The translations under genes were made by a program, and so were the position numbers. Below the pieces are notes generated by a model. The model was not told the DNA's origin. It saw only the letters and a program-made list of their open reading frames with translations, and did no database searches. A stretch of 64,000 bases of DNA from Cupriavidus basilensis (GTDB lineage: Bacteria; Pseudomonadota; Gammaproteobacteria; Burkholderiales; Burkholderiaceae), in contig NZ_BBQM01000019.1 of NCBI RefSeq assembly GCF_000876015.1, forward strand, positions 186,001 to 250,000, written 5' to 3'. This document shows positions 55,746 to 64,000 of this stretch, in pieces (the stretch's first letter is position 1; every line of letters starts with the position of its first letter).

Positions 55746-56965
55746 CGCTGGCGCGTGGAGTCGAACGCCTGGCCCAGCGCGGCGGCGCCGATGGTCTGGT
55801 GCGTGCGGTCGTGGCCCACGTGCAGGATGTGGGTCTTGAGGTCGCGGATCAGCCGGCCCAGCGGATGGTCGTCGAACAGCGCGGTGGAGCCGGTCAGGCG
55901 CCCCAGCGTGTCGGCCGCCAGCACGGCGGCCTGCGCGCAGGTCGACTTGGCCGCCATCGAGAGCAGCTCGGCCTGCGGCACGTCCGGCTGCCGCCACGCG
56001 GCGATGGCATGGTCCAGCGCCGCGGCGGCGGCCTGCAGCGCCGCCGTCACCTCGCCCACGTGGGCCTGCACGAACGGATCGGCCACGCGCTCCGGGAACT
56101 GCCGCAGCCACGCCAGCGACCAGTGCAGGATGCCTTCGCCCATGCCCAGGTAATTGGCGGTGAAGCCGAGGTGGAAGCGGCCCTGCCAGCGCCCGCGCAG
56201 GTACTCGCCGGGCTGGCCCAGCACGTGGCTGGCCGGCACCTCGACCTGATCGAGCCGGATCTGCGGGCTGGCCGCCACGCGCATGCCGCTGGGCGCGTAC
56301 CAGTTGTCGTCCTGCGCGACGCCAGGCATGCCGGGCTCGACGATCACCATCTGGTGGTTGGCCGCCATGCCCTCGACGCCGTCGAGCGAGGTGAAGACGA
56401 TGCCGTAGCCGCGCGCCACGCCGTTGGTGGCGTACTGCTTGCGGCCATGCACGCGCAGCCCGCCCGCGTGCGGCGTGGCGGTGGTCTGGAAGCGCGCGGC
56501 GCCGGGCGCCAGGCCCGGCTCGCTGCCGATGAACGAGAACAGCGACAGCCCGTGCCGCAGCGGCGCGAGAAAGCGCGCGTGCTGCTCGGGCGTGCCGGCC
56601 TCGAGCACGGTCCACACCGCATGGTTGTGCACCTGCAGGCAATGCGCGGTGCCGGGCGACACGCGCGCCACCGTGCGGATCGCCTGCAGGTAGGTGGCGG
56701 CCTCGCCGGTGCCCAGGCGGCTGTCGGCGCCGCCGAGCGACTCGGGCAGGGTCAGGCGCAGCCAGCCGCCGTCATGCAGCTCGCGCAGGTTTTCCAGCGG
56801 CAGCGCGGCGGCTTCGTGCAGCGCGCGTTCGCGCGGCGCGAAGCGCGTCTGCGCCAGCTGCCGCAGCGCCGCCAGGTCCGGCTGCCGCGCATCGGCGACG
56901 ACGGGCGCGGACACATCGGGCAGGCCGGCGGCGCGGGCGGGATCGGTTTCCAGAACGGCGGACAT
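55742..56965 (-). CDS. acyl-CoA-dehydrogenase-like flavoprotein (SfnB/DszC-type)
   Basis: 407 residues, acyl-CoA dehydrogenase fold: N-terminal helices to ~130, beta-domain with LFSFIGSEPGLAPGAARFQTTATPHAGGLRVHGRKQYATNG, and C-terminal helical bundle ending DHPLGRLIRDLKTHILHVGHDRTHQTIGAAALGQ. The canonical acyl-CoA catalytic Glu context is not evident and no CoA genes are near, so it fits the flavin-dependent SfnB/DszC-like group of monooxygenases or desulfurisation enzymes. ATG 56965 lacks a clear ribosome site. Divergent from the flavin monooxygenase gene. Confidence 0.8.
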   Translation of the reverse strand: MSAVLETDPARAAGLPDVSAPVVADARQPDLAALRQLAQTRFAPRERALHEAAALPLENLRELHDGGWLRLTLPESLGGADSRLGTGEAATYLQAIRTVARVSPGTAHCLQVHNHAVWTVLEAGTPEQHARFLAPLRHGLSLFSFIGSEPGLAPGAARFQTTATPHAGGLRVHGRKQYATNGVARGYGIVFTSLDGVEGMAANHQMVIVEPGMPGVAQDDNWYAPSGMRVAASPQIRLDQVEVPASHVLGQPGEYLRGRWQGRFHLGFTANYLGMGEGILHWSLAWLRQFPERVADPFVQAHVGEVTAALQAAAAALDHAIAAWRQPDVPQAELLSMAAKSTCAQAAVLAADTLGRLTGSTALFDDHPLGRLIRDLKTHILHVGHDRTHQTIGAAALGQAFDSTRQR

Positions 56966-57177
56966 GGAGGGCGTCTTCTTCGATGCGGTTGCCGGGCGAC
57001 AGGCTTGGCGCCCCGGGCAGGCTGGCAGGCCGCCGCCGCCGCGCCGCCGCTGCCGCGGACGGCGGCGCAACGGACCAAACGAGCGAAGCGGGGGGCGCGC
57101 CGCTGGCCTGTGTGCGGCCATGCGGCTCAGTCATGGACAGGCATTGTGCGAATTCCCGCCACGCGCGACAAAGACCG

Positions 57178-57198
57178 ATTTCTCATATGCATGGAAAT
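57178..57198. promoter_or_regulatory. AT-rich dyad in the divergent spacer
   Basis: ATTTC-N11-GAAAT with CATATG/ATGCAT in its centre, next to GGATAACC at 57205-57212. This is the only AT-rich patch of the 57002-57371 spacer between the two divergent arms of the monooxygenase cluster, so it is the likely control region. CysB-type control is possible for sulfur genes but no clear CysB site can be claimed. Confidence 0.4.
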
Positions 57199-57371
57199 GC
57201 GCGCGGATAACCAAATGCGGAAATCGCGCTTCGGCCACGACCGCGGATTGATTAACCTGTCGGCTCCCGGCGCGCGCTGCCGTGGCCACCTCCGCGGCGG
57301 ACGGCGTCGCCGCGTCCGTCCATGCCGCCCGCCGCGGCGGCCCTTCCATGCCTCGCCCATCCCGTTGCGCC

Positions 57372-58802
57372 ATGAGCAAAGAAATCCGACTCAACGCCTT
57401 CGCGCTGGCCGCGCCGTCCCACCTGTCGATGGGCTTGTGGCGGCATCCGCGCGACCGCTCGCTGGCGTACAACACGCTGTCCTACTGGACCGACCTGGCC
57501 CGCATCGCCGAGGACGGCAAGTTCGACGCGGTGTTCCTCGCCGACGGCATCAGCCTGTACGACGTGTACAAGGGCAGCGCGGACACCGCCATCCGCCGCG
57601 CGGTGCAGTTCCCGCGGCTCGACCCGATCCTGCTGGTCTCGGCGATGGCGCACGTCACCACGCACCTGGGCTTCGGCATCACCAGCAGCGTCAGCTACGA
57701 GCCGCCCTACCTGTTCGCGCGCCGCATGAGCACGCTGGACCATGTCACCGGCGGCCGCGTGGGCTGGAACATCGTCACCAGCTTCGGCGACAGCGGCACC
57801 AGGGCCCTCAACGGGCAGGCCGCGCGCGCCCACGACGACCGCTACGACGTGGCCGACGAATACATGTCGCTGGTCTACCAGTACTGGGAAGGCAGCTGGG
57901 AGGACGGCGCGGTGCTGCGCGACCGCGAGCAGGGCATCTTCGCCGACCCGGCGCGCATCCACCAGGTGCGGCACGAGGGCGAGTTCTTCCGCAGCGAGGG
58001 CATCCACATCTGCGAGCCCTCGCCGCAGCGCACGCCGCTGCTGTTCCAGGCCGGCACCTCCACGCGCGGCAAGGCCTTCGCGGCCGCGCACGCCGAATGC
58101 GTGTTCATCAGCGCGCCCAGCAAGAAGGTGGTCAAGGACGCGGTGGACGACCTGCGCCGGCGCGCCGTGCAGGCCGGGCGCCACGCCAGCGACATCAAGG
58201 TGTTCCTGTCGCTGACCGCCATCCCCGCGGCCACCGACGAGCTGGCCCGCGCCAGATACCAGGACTACCTGCAATACGCCTGCCCCGAGGGCGCGGCGGC
58301 GCTGTTCTCGCGCTGGGCCGGCATCGACCTGTCGCGCTACGGCCTGGACGACCCCATCGAGTACATCGACTCCAACCACATGCAGTCGGTGGTGAACAAC
58401 TACACGCGCGCCGACCCGGAGCGCGTCTGGACCTTCCGCGAGATCCTCGCGCGCGTGGCCATCGGCGGCGGCAGCGCGAGCCTGCTGGTGGGCGCGCCCG
58501 CCACCATCGCCGACCGCATGCAGGAGTGGGTCGACGACACCGGCGTGGACGGCTTCAACCTCGGCTACGCCGTCGCCCACGAAAGCTTCCGCGACTTCGT
58601 CGACCTGGTGGTGCCCGAGCTGCAGCGCCGCGGCGTCTACAAGCGCGACTACGCCCCCGGCACGCTGCGCGAGAAGCTCTACGGCCAGGGCCAGGCGCGC
58701 CTGCCCGACAGCCACCCGGCCAGCCGCCACCGCCACGGCGCGGCCGCCTCTCCAACCACCGCCGGCGCCGCCGCGCCCGCACCGCACGTCACCGCACCGT
58801 GA
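57372..58802 (+). CDS. NtaA/SnaA/DszA-type flavin-dependent monooxygenase, first copy
   Basis: 476 residues, LLM-class (bacterial luciferase-like) TIM barrel of the NtaA/SnaA/DszA group: IRLNAFALAAPSHLSMGLWRHP, YWTDLARIAEDGKFDAVFLADG, THLGFGITSSVSYEPPYLFARRMSTLDHVTGGRVGWNIVTSF, DEYMSLVYQYWEGSWEDGAVLRDRE, PLLFQAGTSTRGKAFAAAHAECVF. It uses FMNH2 and O2 to cleave C-S or C-N bonds and needs a separate flavin reductase, which is not in the window. Start ATG 57372. The C-terminal ~30 residues are Ala/Pro/His-rich. Stop overlaps the next start (GTGA). Confidence 0.92.
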   Translation: MSKEIRLNAFALAAPSHLSMGLWRHPRDRSLAYNTLSYWTDLARIAEDGKFDAVFLADGISLYDVYKGSADTAIRRAVQFPRLDPILLVSAMAHVTTHLGFGITSSVSYEPPYLFARRMSTLDHVTGGRVGWNIVTSFGDSGTRALNGQAARAHDDRYDVADEYMSLVYQYWEGSWEDGAVLRDREQGIFADPARIHQVRHEGEFFRSEGIHICEPSPQRTPLLFQAGTSTRGKAFAAAHAECVFISAPSKKVVKDAVDDLRRRAVQAGRHASDIKVFLSLTAIPAATDELARARYQDYLQYACPEGAAALFSRWAGIDLSRYGLDDPIEYIDSNHMQSVVNNYTRADPERVWTFREILARVAIGGGSASLLVGAPATIADRMQEWVDDTGVDGFNLGYAVAHESFRDFVDLVVPELQRRGVYKRDYAPGTLREKLYGQGQARLPDSHPASRHRHGAAASPTTAGAAAPAPHVTAP

Positions 58803-60235
58803 GCAAAGAAATCCGCATCAACGCCTTCGTCACCTTCGCCCCGAGCCACCTGTCGCCGGGCCTGTGGAAGCATCCGCGCGACCAGTCGCTGCAATACCAC
58901 ACCCTCGCCTACTGGACCGAGCTGGCCCGCATCGCCGAGCGCGGCCTCTACGACGCGCTGTTCTGGGCCGACGGCATCAGCACCTACAACGTCTACGGCG
59001 GCTCCCACGATCCCGCCATCCGCGGCGCGCTGCAGTTCCCGCGCCTCGATCCGCTGCTGCTGGTGTCGGCGCTGGCGCAAGTCACCACGCACCTGGGCTT
59101 CGCCGTCACCAGCAGCACCACCTACGAGCCGCCGTACCAGTTCGCGCGGCGCATGTCCACGCTGGACCACCTGACCAACGGCCGCGTGGGCTGGAACATC
59201 GTCACCAGCTTCGGCAACACCGGCACCCGCGCCGTGGGCCTGGGCGACGCGCGCGCGCACGACGAGCGCTACGACGTCGCCGACGAATACATGGCCCTGC
59301 TGTACAAGCTCTGGGAAGGCAGCTGGGAAGACGGCGCCGCGGTGCGCGACCGCGAGCGGCAGGTCTTCGCCGATCCGGCCCGGGTGCACGAGATCCGCCA
59401 CGACGGCCGGTATTTCCACATCGAGGGCGTGCACTACAGCGAGCCCTCGCCGCAGCGCACGCCGCTGCTCTACCAGGCCGGCACCTCGGGCCGCGGCAAG
59501 GACTTCGCCGCCGCGCACGCCGAGTGCGTGTTCATCAGCGCGCCGTCGCGCAAGGTGATCCGCGACACCGTGCAGGACACGCGCCGCCGCGTGGCCGAAC
59601 AGGGCCGCGACCCGGCCTCGGTGCTGTTCTTCATGCTGCTCACGGTCATCGTCGGGCGCACCGAGGAGGAAGCGCGCGCCAAGCTGGCCGACATCGAGCA
59701 GCACGTCAGCCTCGAAGGCGCGCTCGCGCTGTTCTCGCGCTGGACCGGCATCGACCTGGCCGGGCGCGACATCGACGCGCCGTTCACCTACGAGAGGAGC
59801 GAAGGCATGCAGTCCACCGTCGAGGGCTTCACCATCGCCGACCCCGACCGCGTCTGGACCATCGGCGAGCTCGCGCGCCACAACGCCATCGGCGGCAAGG
59901 GGCCGGTGCTGGTGGGCTCGCCCGCGCAGGTGGCCGACGCGATGCAGGCCTGGATGGAAGACACCGGCGTGGACGGCTTCAACCTCAGCTACACCATCAT
60001 GCCCGACTCGCACCGCGACTTCGTCGACCTCGTGGTGCCCGAGCTGCAGCGCCGCGGCGTCTACAAGACCGCCTACCAGCCCGGCACCCTGCGCGAGAAG
60101 CTCTACGGCCCGGGCCACGCCCGGCTGGGCAGCGATCATGCCGCCGCGCGCTACCGCGTGCCGGAGGCCGGCACCGCTGCCGTCACCACGGCCGGCACAA
60201 GCGCCAGCACAACCGCCAGCACCGCCGCCGCCTGA
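58799..60235 (+). CDS. NtaA/SnaA/DszA-type flavin-dependent monooxygenase, second copy
   Basis: 478 residues, collinear and clearly paralogous with the preceding protein (same SKEIR start, GRVGWNIVTSFG, QAGTSGRGKDFAAAHAECVFISAPSRKVIRDTV, LVVPELQRRGVYKTAYQPGTLREKLYG). The start is GTG 58799 inside the first gene's stop codon (GTGA), showing translational coupling; no ATG fits. The C-terminus ends in a Thr/Ala/Ser-rich tail. The pair may form a two-step oxygenation as in organosulfur or nitrilotriacetate use, or act on different chain lengths. FMNH2-dependent. Confidence 0.92.
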   Translation: MSKEIRINAFVTFAPSHLSPGLWKHPRDQSLQYHTLAYWTELARIAERGLYDALFWADGISTYNVYGGSHDPAIRGALQFPRLDPLLLVSALAQVTTHLGFAVTSSTTYEPPYQFARRMSTLDHLTNGRVGWNIVTSFGNTGTRAVGLGDARAHDERYDVADEYMALLYKLWEGSWEDGAAVRDRERQVFADPARVHEIRHDGRYFHIEGVHYSEPSPQRTPLLYQAGTSGRGKDFAAAHAECVFISAPSRKVIRDTVQDTRRRVAEQGRDPASVLFFMLLTVIVGRTEEEARAKLADIEQHVSLEGALALFSRWTGIDLAGRDIDAPFTYERSEGMQSTVEGFTIADPDRVWTIGELARHNAIGGKGPVLVGSPAQVADAMQAWMEDTGVDGFNLSYTIMPDSHRDFVDLVVPELQRRGVYKTAYQPGTLREKLYGPGHARLGSDHAAARYRVPEAGTAAVTTAGTSASTTASTAAA

Positions 60236-60299
60236 CGCACCGATTCCGCCTCGCGCAAGGCCGCCGCGCGCCGGGCACCACACCTCACGTATCTCCGCC

Positions 60300-61565
60300 A
60301 TGACCCATACCGACTTCCCGTCCGCGCCCGCCGCCGGCGCCCTGCCTTCCGCCACCGCCGCCCATCCCGCCCCGCCGGGCCAGGCCCTGCCGCCGGCCGG
60401 CGACGTGGCCACGCTGTTGCGGCGCGCCCAGGCGCTGCTGCCCGAGATCGGCCACGAAGCCGCGCGGCGCGAGCAGCAGCGCGAGCTGCCCTATGCGCTG
60501 GCCCGCCGCATCGCCGACGCGGGCCTGCTGACCTTCCGCATTCCCAAGGCCTACGGCGGCCCCGGCGGCAGCATGCGCGACACCATCCGCTTCCTGATCG
60601 ACCTCGCCGCCGTCGACTCCAACATCACCCAGGCCCTGCGCCCCAACTTCGGCCTGATCGAGGCGCTGCTGGCCGGGCAGGACAACGAGGCCGAGCGGCA
60701 ACTGTGGTTCGGCCGGCTGCTGGCCGGCCAGATCGTCGGCAATGGCGGCGTGGAGCGCGGCGGCAAGCACGGCGAGATCCGCGCCACCATCGTGCGCCGC
60801 GACGGCCACTACGTGGTCAACGGCACCAAGTTCTACAGCACCGGCGCGCTCTACGCCGACTGGGTCAGCTCCATCGCCCTGAACGAGGACGGCAAGGAAA
60901 CCCACTTCGTGGTGCCGCGCGGGCGCGCCGGCATGGAGCTGGTGGACGACTTCGACGCCATCGGCCAGCGCCTCACCGCCAGCGGCACCACCCGCTTCAC
61001 CGACCTGCGCGTCGAGCCGGAGGAGCTGCGCACCAGCTACTTCCCGCGCGACCGCCGCAACCCCGTGACGCCGCTGTTCCAGCTGTTCCTGGCCGCCGCC
61101 GAGGCCGGCATCGCCCGCAACGCGCTCAACGACGCGGTCTGGTTCGCCCGCCACAAGGCGCGCCCGATCAAGCACAGCTCGGCCGAGCGCTCGGTGGACG
61201 ACCCCTACATCCAGGAAACCATCGGCCAGATCGCGGCGCTGGCCTTCGCCGCCGAGGCCGCCACCCTGCGCGCCGCCGACGCCATCGACGCGGCCTGGGC
61301 CGACCGGCTCGGCGACGCCGCGCTGACCGAGGCCTCCATCGCCGTGGCGCAGGCGCAGTACTTCGCCGTCGACGCCGCGCTCAAGAGCGGGGAACTCGCC
61401 TTCGACGCGGGCGGCGCGTCGTCCTGCGACCGCCAGTACAACCTCGACCGGCACTGGCGCAACGCCCGCACCGTGGCCAACCACAACCCGCGCCAGTGGA
61501 AGGCGGCGGCGGTGGGCGCGTGGCTGCTCAAGGACCAGCCGCCGCCGACCACCGGCCTGTTCTGA
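60300..61565 (+). CDS. acyl-CoA-dehydrogenase-like monooxygenase (SfnB/DszC-type)
   Basis: 421 residues. Ala/Pro-rich N-terminal ~35, then ALPEIGHEAARREQQRELPYALARRIADAGLLTFRIPKAYGGPGGS, beta-domain GNGGVERGGKHGEIRATIVRRDGHYVVNGTKFYSTGALYADW, C-terminal KSGELAFDAGGASSCDRQYNLDRHWRNARTVANHNPRQWKAAAVGAWLL. The SSCDRQYNLDRHWRNARTVANHNP end is the mark of the DszC/SfnB group of FMNH2-dependent oxygenases. It follows the monooxygenase pair by 65 bp and likely belongs to the same operon. The 343-bp spacer after it, up to fumC, shows no gene. Confidence 0.88.
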   Translation: MTHTDFPSAPAAGALPSATAAHPAPPGQALPPAGDVATLLRRAQALLPEIGHEAARREQQRELPYALARRIADAGLLTFRIPKAYGGPGGSMRDTIRFLIDLAAVDSNITQALRPNFGLIEALLAGQDNEAERQLWFGRLLAGQIVGNGGVERGGKHGEIRATIVRRDGHYVVNGTKFYSTGALYADWVSSIALNEDGKETHFVVPRGRAGMELVDDFDAIGQRLTASGTTRFTDLRVEPEELRTSYFPRDRRNPVTPLFQLFLAAAEAGIARNALNDAVWFARHKARPIKHSSAERSVDDPYIQETIGQIAALAFAAEAATLRAADAIDAAWADRLGDAALTEASIAVAQAQYFAVDAALKSGELAFDAGGASSCDRQYNLDRHWRNARTVANHNPRQWKAAAVGAWLLKDQPPPTTGLF

Positions 61566-61908
61566 TTCGGTGTGCCGAAGCGCCGGGCGGCGCCGCGGCG
61601 AAGCCGCCCGCAAGCCACTCCGGCGCCGGAGTGCGGTGCCGGGGCACCTTGCCCGCGCCGCCGGCCCGCCGCGGGCGGACGGCCGCGGCGGCGCATCGTC
61701 CATCCGCCGGCCCGGCTCCCGCCGGAGTGGCCCCCGCGCCGCAGGCGTTCCTCCCGGCCTGCCCCCCGCTTACCCCTTTCGCCGGTCAGGCTACGCGTGC
61801 CGCCGGCGGCAACCTGCGCTATTGTTCCGGGCAGCGCAGACCGCGAGACGAAATCCCTCGTCCAGAACATGGGGCGCGCTGGATTAACCTTTTTGGGGAG
61901 CAACTCAG

Positions 61909-63309
<1,401 letters not shown>

Positions 63310-63328
63310 CACGCCTGCCGCCACGCCT

Positions 63329-63354
63329 GGCCGGTCCGGCGCACCGGGCCGGCC
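63329..63354. terminator. hairpin between fumC and marR
   Basis: 11-bp stem GGCCGGTCCGG/CCGGGCCGGCC (one G-U pair) with loop CGCA between converging genes; no T-tract. Confidence 0.45.
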
Positions 63355-63360
63355 GCGCCG

Positions 63361-63876
63361 CTAGGCGCCGGCCGGCGCGAACGGCGTGCGCGCGCGCGGC
63401 TCCAGCGACGTCACCACGCGCTGCAGCAGCGCGATGAACTGGCGCCGCTCGGCCGCGTCGAACGGCGCCATCAGCGCGTCGTAGGCGGCGTCGGCCATTT
63501 CCATCGAGCGCGACAGCGCCTTGCGGCCCTTGGCCGAGAGCGCGAGCTGGCGCTGGCGGCGGTCGTCGGCCGAGGTCTCGCGCGTGACCCAGCCGCGCTC
63601 CTCCAGGCTCTGCGCCACCTGCGAGACACTGACCTTGTTCACGCCGAGCGCGCGCGCCACGTCGTTCTGGCTGGCGCGCTCGATGTTGTGGAGCGCGATC
63701 AGCACGGCGTATTGCGACGGTGTCAGCTCCAGCGCGGCGAAGCTGTCCTCGAAGATGGCGACGGAGATCTGGTGCGCGCGCCGCAGCAGGAAGCCGGGAC
63801 GGGAATAGAGTTGGGACAGGCGCTCGACCTCGGTGGTGGACATAGGGATGCGAAAGTGGGTGGAATGGGGTGTCAC
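63361..63876 (-). CDS. MarR family transcriptional regulator
   Basis: 171 residues from GTG 63876 or 160 from ATG 63843. Winged helix: TPSQYAVLIALHNIERASQNDVARALGVNKVSVSQVAQSLEERGWVTRETSADDRRQRQLALSAKGRKAL. GTG 63876 overlaps the preceding gene's stop (GTGA) and has AGG upstream, whereas ATG 63843 lacks a ribosome site; homology starts at STTEVERLSQLYSRPG. It is co-transcribed with the transporter-like gene and probably controls it in response to an aromatic acid or similar ligand. Confidence 0.88.
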   Translation of the reverse strand: MTPHSTHFRIPMSTTEVERLSQLYSRPGFLLRRAHQISVAIFEDSFAALELTPSQYAVLIALHNIERASQNDVARALGVNKVSVSQVAQSLEERGWVTRETSADDRRQRQLALSAKGRKALSRSMEMADAAYDALMAPFDAAERRQFIALLQRVVTSLEPRARTPFAPAGA

Positions 63877-64000
63877 GCGGCCTGGTGGCCGCTGAGCTCC
63901 TCGCCGGCGCGCCGGGGCAGCGCCCGGTAGCGCGGCAGCGCGGCGCAGGCGAACAGCGCCACCGCCACGAACGCGAGCGAGAAGTCGGCGCCGGCGGGCT
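63873..64000 (-). CDS. C-terminal end of a probable membrane transporter, truncated by window
   Basis: Only the last ~42 residues are visible: a hydrophobic segment (FSLAFVAVALFACAALP) then a short basic tail RYRALPRRAGEELSGHQAA. A last membrane helix plus cytoplasmic tail fits an MFS permease. Its stop overlaps the marR start, so the two form an operon. The family cannot be fixed without the upstream sequence. Confidence 0.55.
   Translation of the reverse strand, partial: PAGADFSLAFVAVALFACAALPRYRALPRRAGEELSGHQAA

Noticed and set aside
55322..60235. 1637-codon plus-strand frame
   Set aside because: Low-complexity Arg/Ala/Pro translation across the antisense of three genes; only the tail is the real second flavin monooxygenase.

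Overview
The window is high-GC, gene-dense DNA with the gene stock of a Burkholderiales bacterium, most likely a Cupriavidus/Ralstonia-type member of the Burkholderiaceae. Supporting traits are a type I PHA synthase with phasin and acetoacetyl-CoA reductase, an orphan Bug-type (tripartite tricarboxylate transporter) receptor, a Bordetella-type porin, DUF2069 and DUF962 proteins, and paired GC-rich palindromes between genes. The genus is an inference. No rRNA, intact tRNA, CRISPR array, transposase or integrase was seen.

Layout. (1) 1-7.6 kb is ordinary core: a CBS-domain protein cut by the window edge, two decayed tRNA-Ser-like remnants, an O-acetylhomoserine sulfhydrylase with an alpha/beta hydrolase, a YihY membrane protein, WrbA, DUF2069 and an FAD-linked 2-hydroxyacid dehydrogenase. 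(2) 7.6-17.8 kb is a catabolic island: TetR regulator, phosphotriesterase-like hydrolase, MHS-type transporter and porin on the minus strand, divergent from a Bug receptor, amidase, a class III aminotransferase resembling beta-phenylalanine aminotransferase, and a beta-keto acid cleavage enzyme. Related operator-like sequences lie at four promoters. The reading is: amide or acylated beta-amino acid in, amidase, transaminase, beta-keto acid, CoA-dependent cleavage. (3) 17.8-21.7 kb holds a gamma-carbonic anhydrase and a BvgS-like hybrid histidine kinase. (4) 22-40 kb is a low-oxygen/stress regulon built around an FNR-type regulator (32.07-32.88 kb) and a PAS kinase/NarL-type pair. Eight FNR-type boxes, each followed after exactly 21 bp by a possible -10 hexamer, sit in front of a DUF883 protein, an MgtC-like membrane protein, the phasin-phaB-phaC operon, Hsp20 (with an RNase-like metallo-beta-lactamase protein), a phosphotransferase/P-loop kinase fusion, a UspA-flavodoxin pair, a zinc alcohol dehydrogenase, and a UspA/L,D-transpeptidase/DUF882 operon. 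(5) 39.9-43.8 kb is an AraC regulator with an aryl-alcohol-type dehydrogenase and an aldehyde dehydrogenase. (6) 43.9-47.1 kb has a ProQ/FinO protein and groES-groEL behind a CIRCE-like element. (7) 47.2-61.6 kb is a probable organosulfur (or similar heteroatom) scavenging cluster: dipeptide-type ABC transporter with two tandem substrate-binding proteins, a flavoprotein, two acyl-CoA-dehydrogenase-like proteins and two coupled NtaA/SnaA/DszA-type flavin monooxygenases. (8) The end carries fumC, a MarR regulator and the tail of a probable transporter.

Most interesting: the FNR regulon with invariant promoter geometry, linking PHB metabolism, stress proteins and cell-wall remodelling, and the TetR island for a beta-amino-acid-type substrate with its shared operator.
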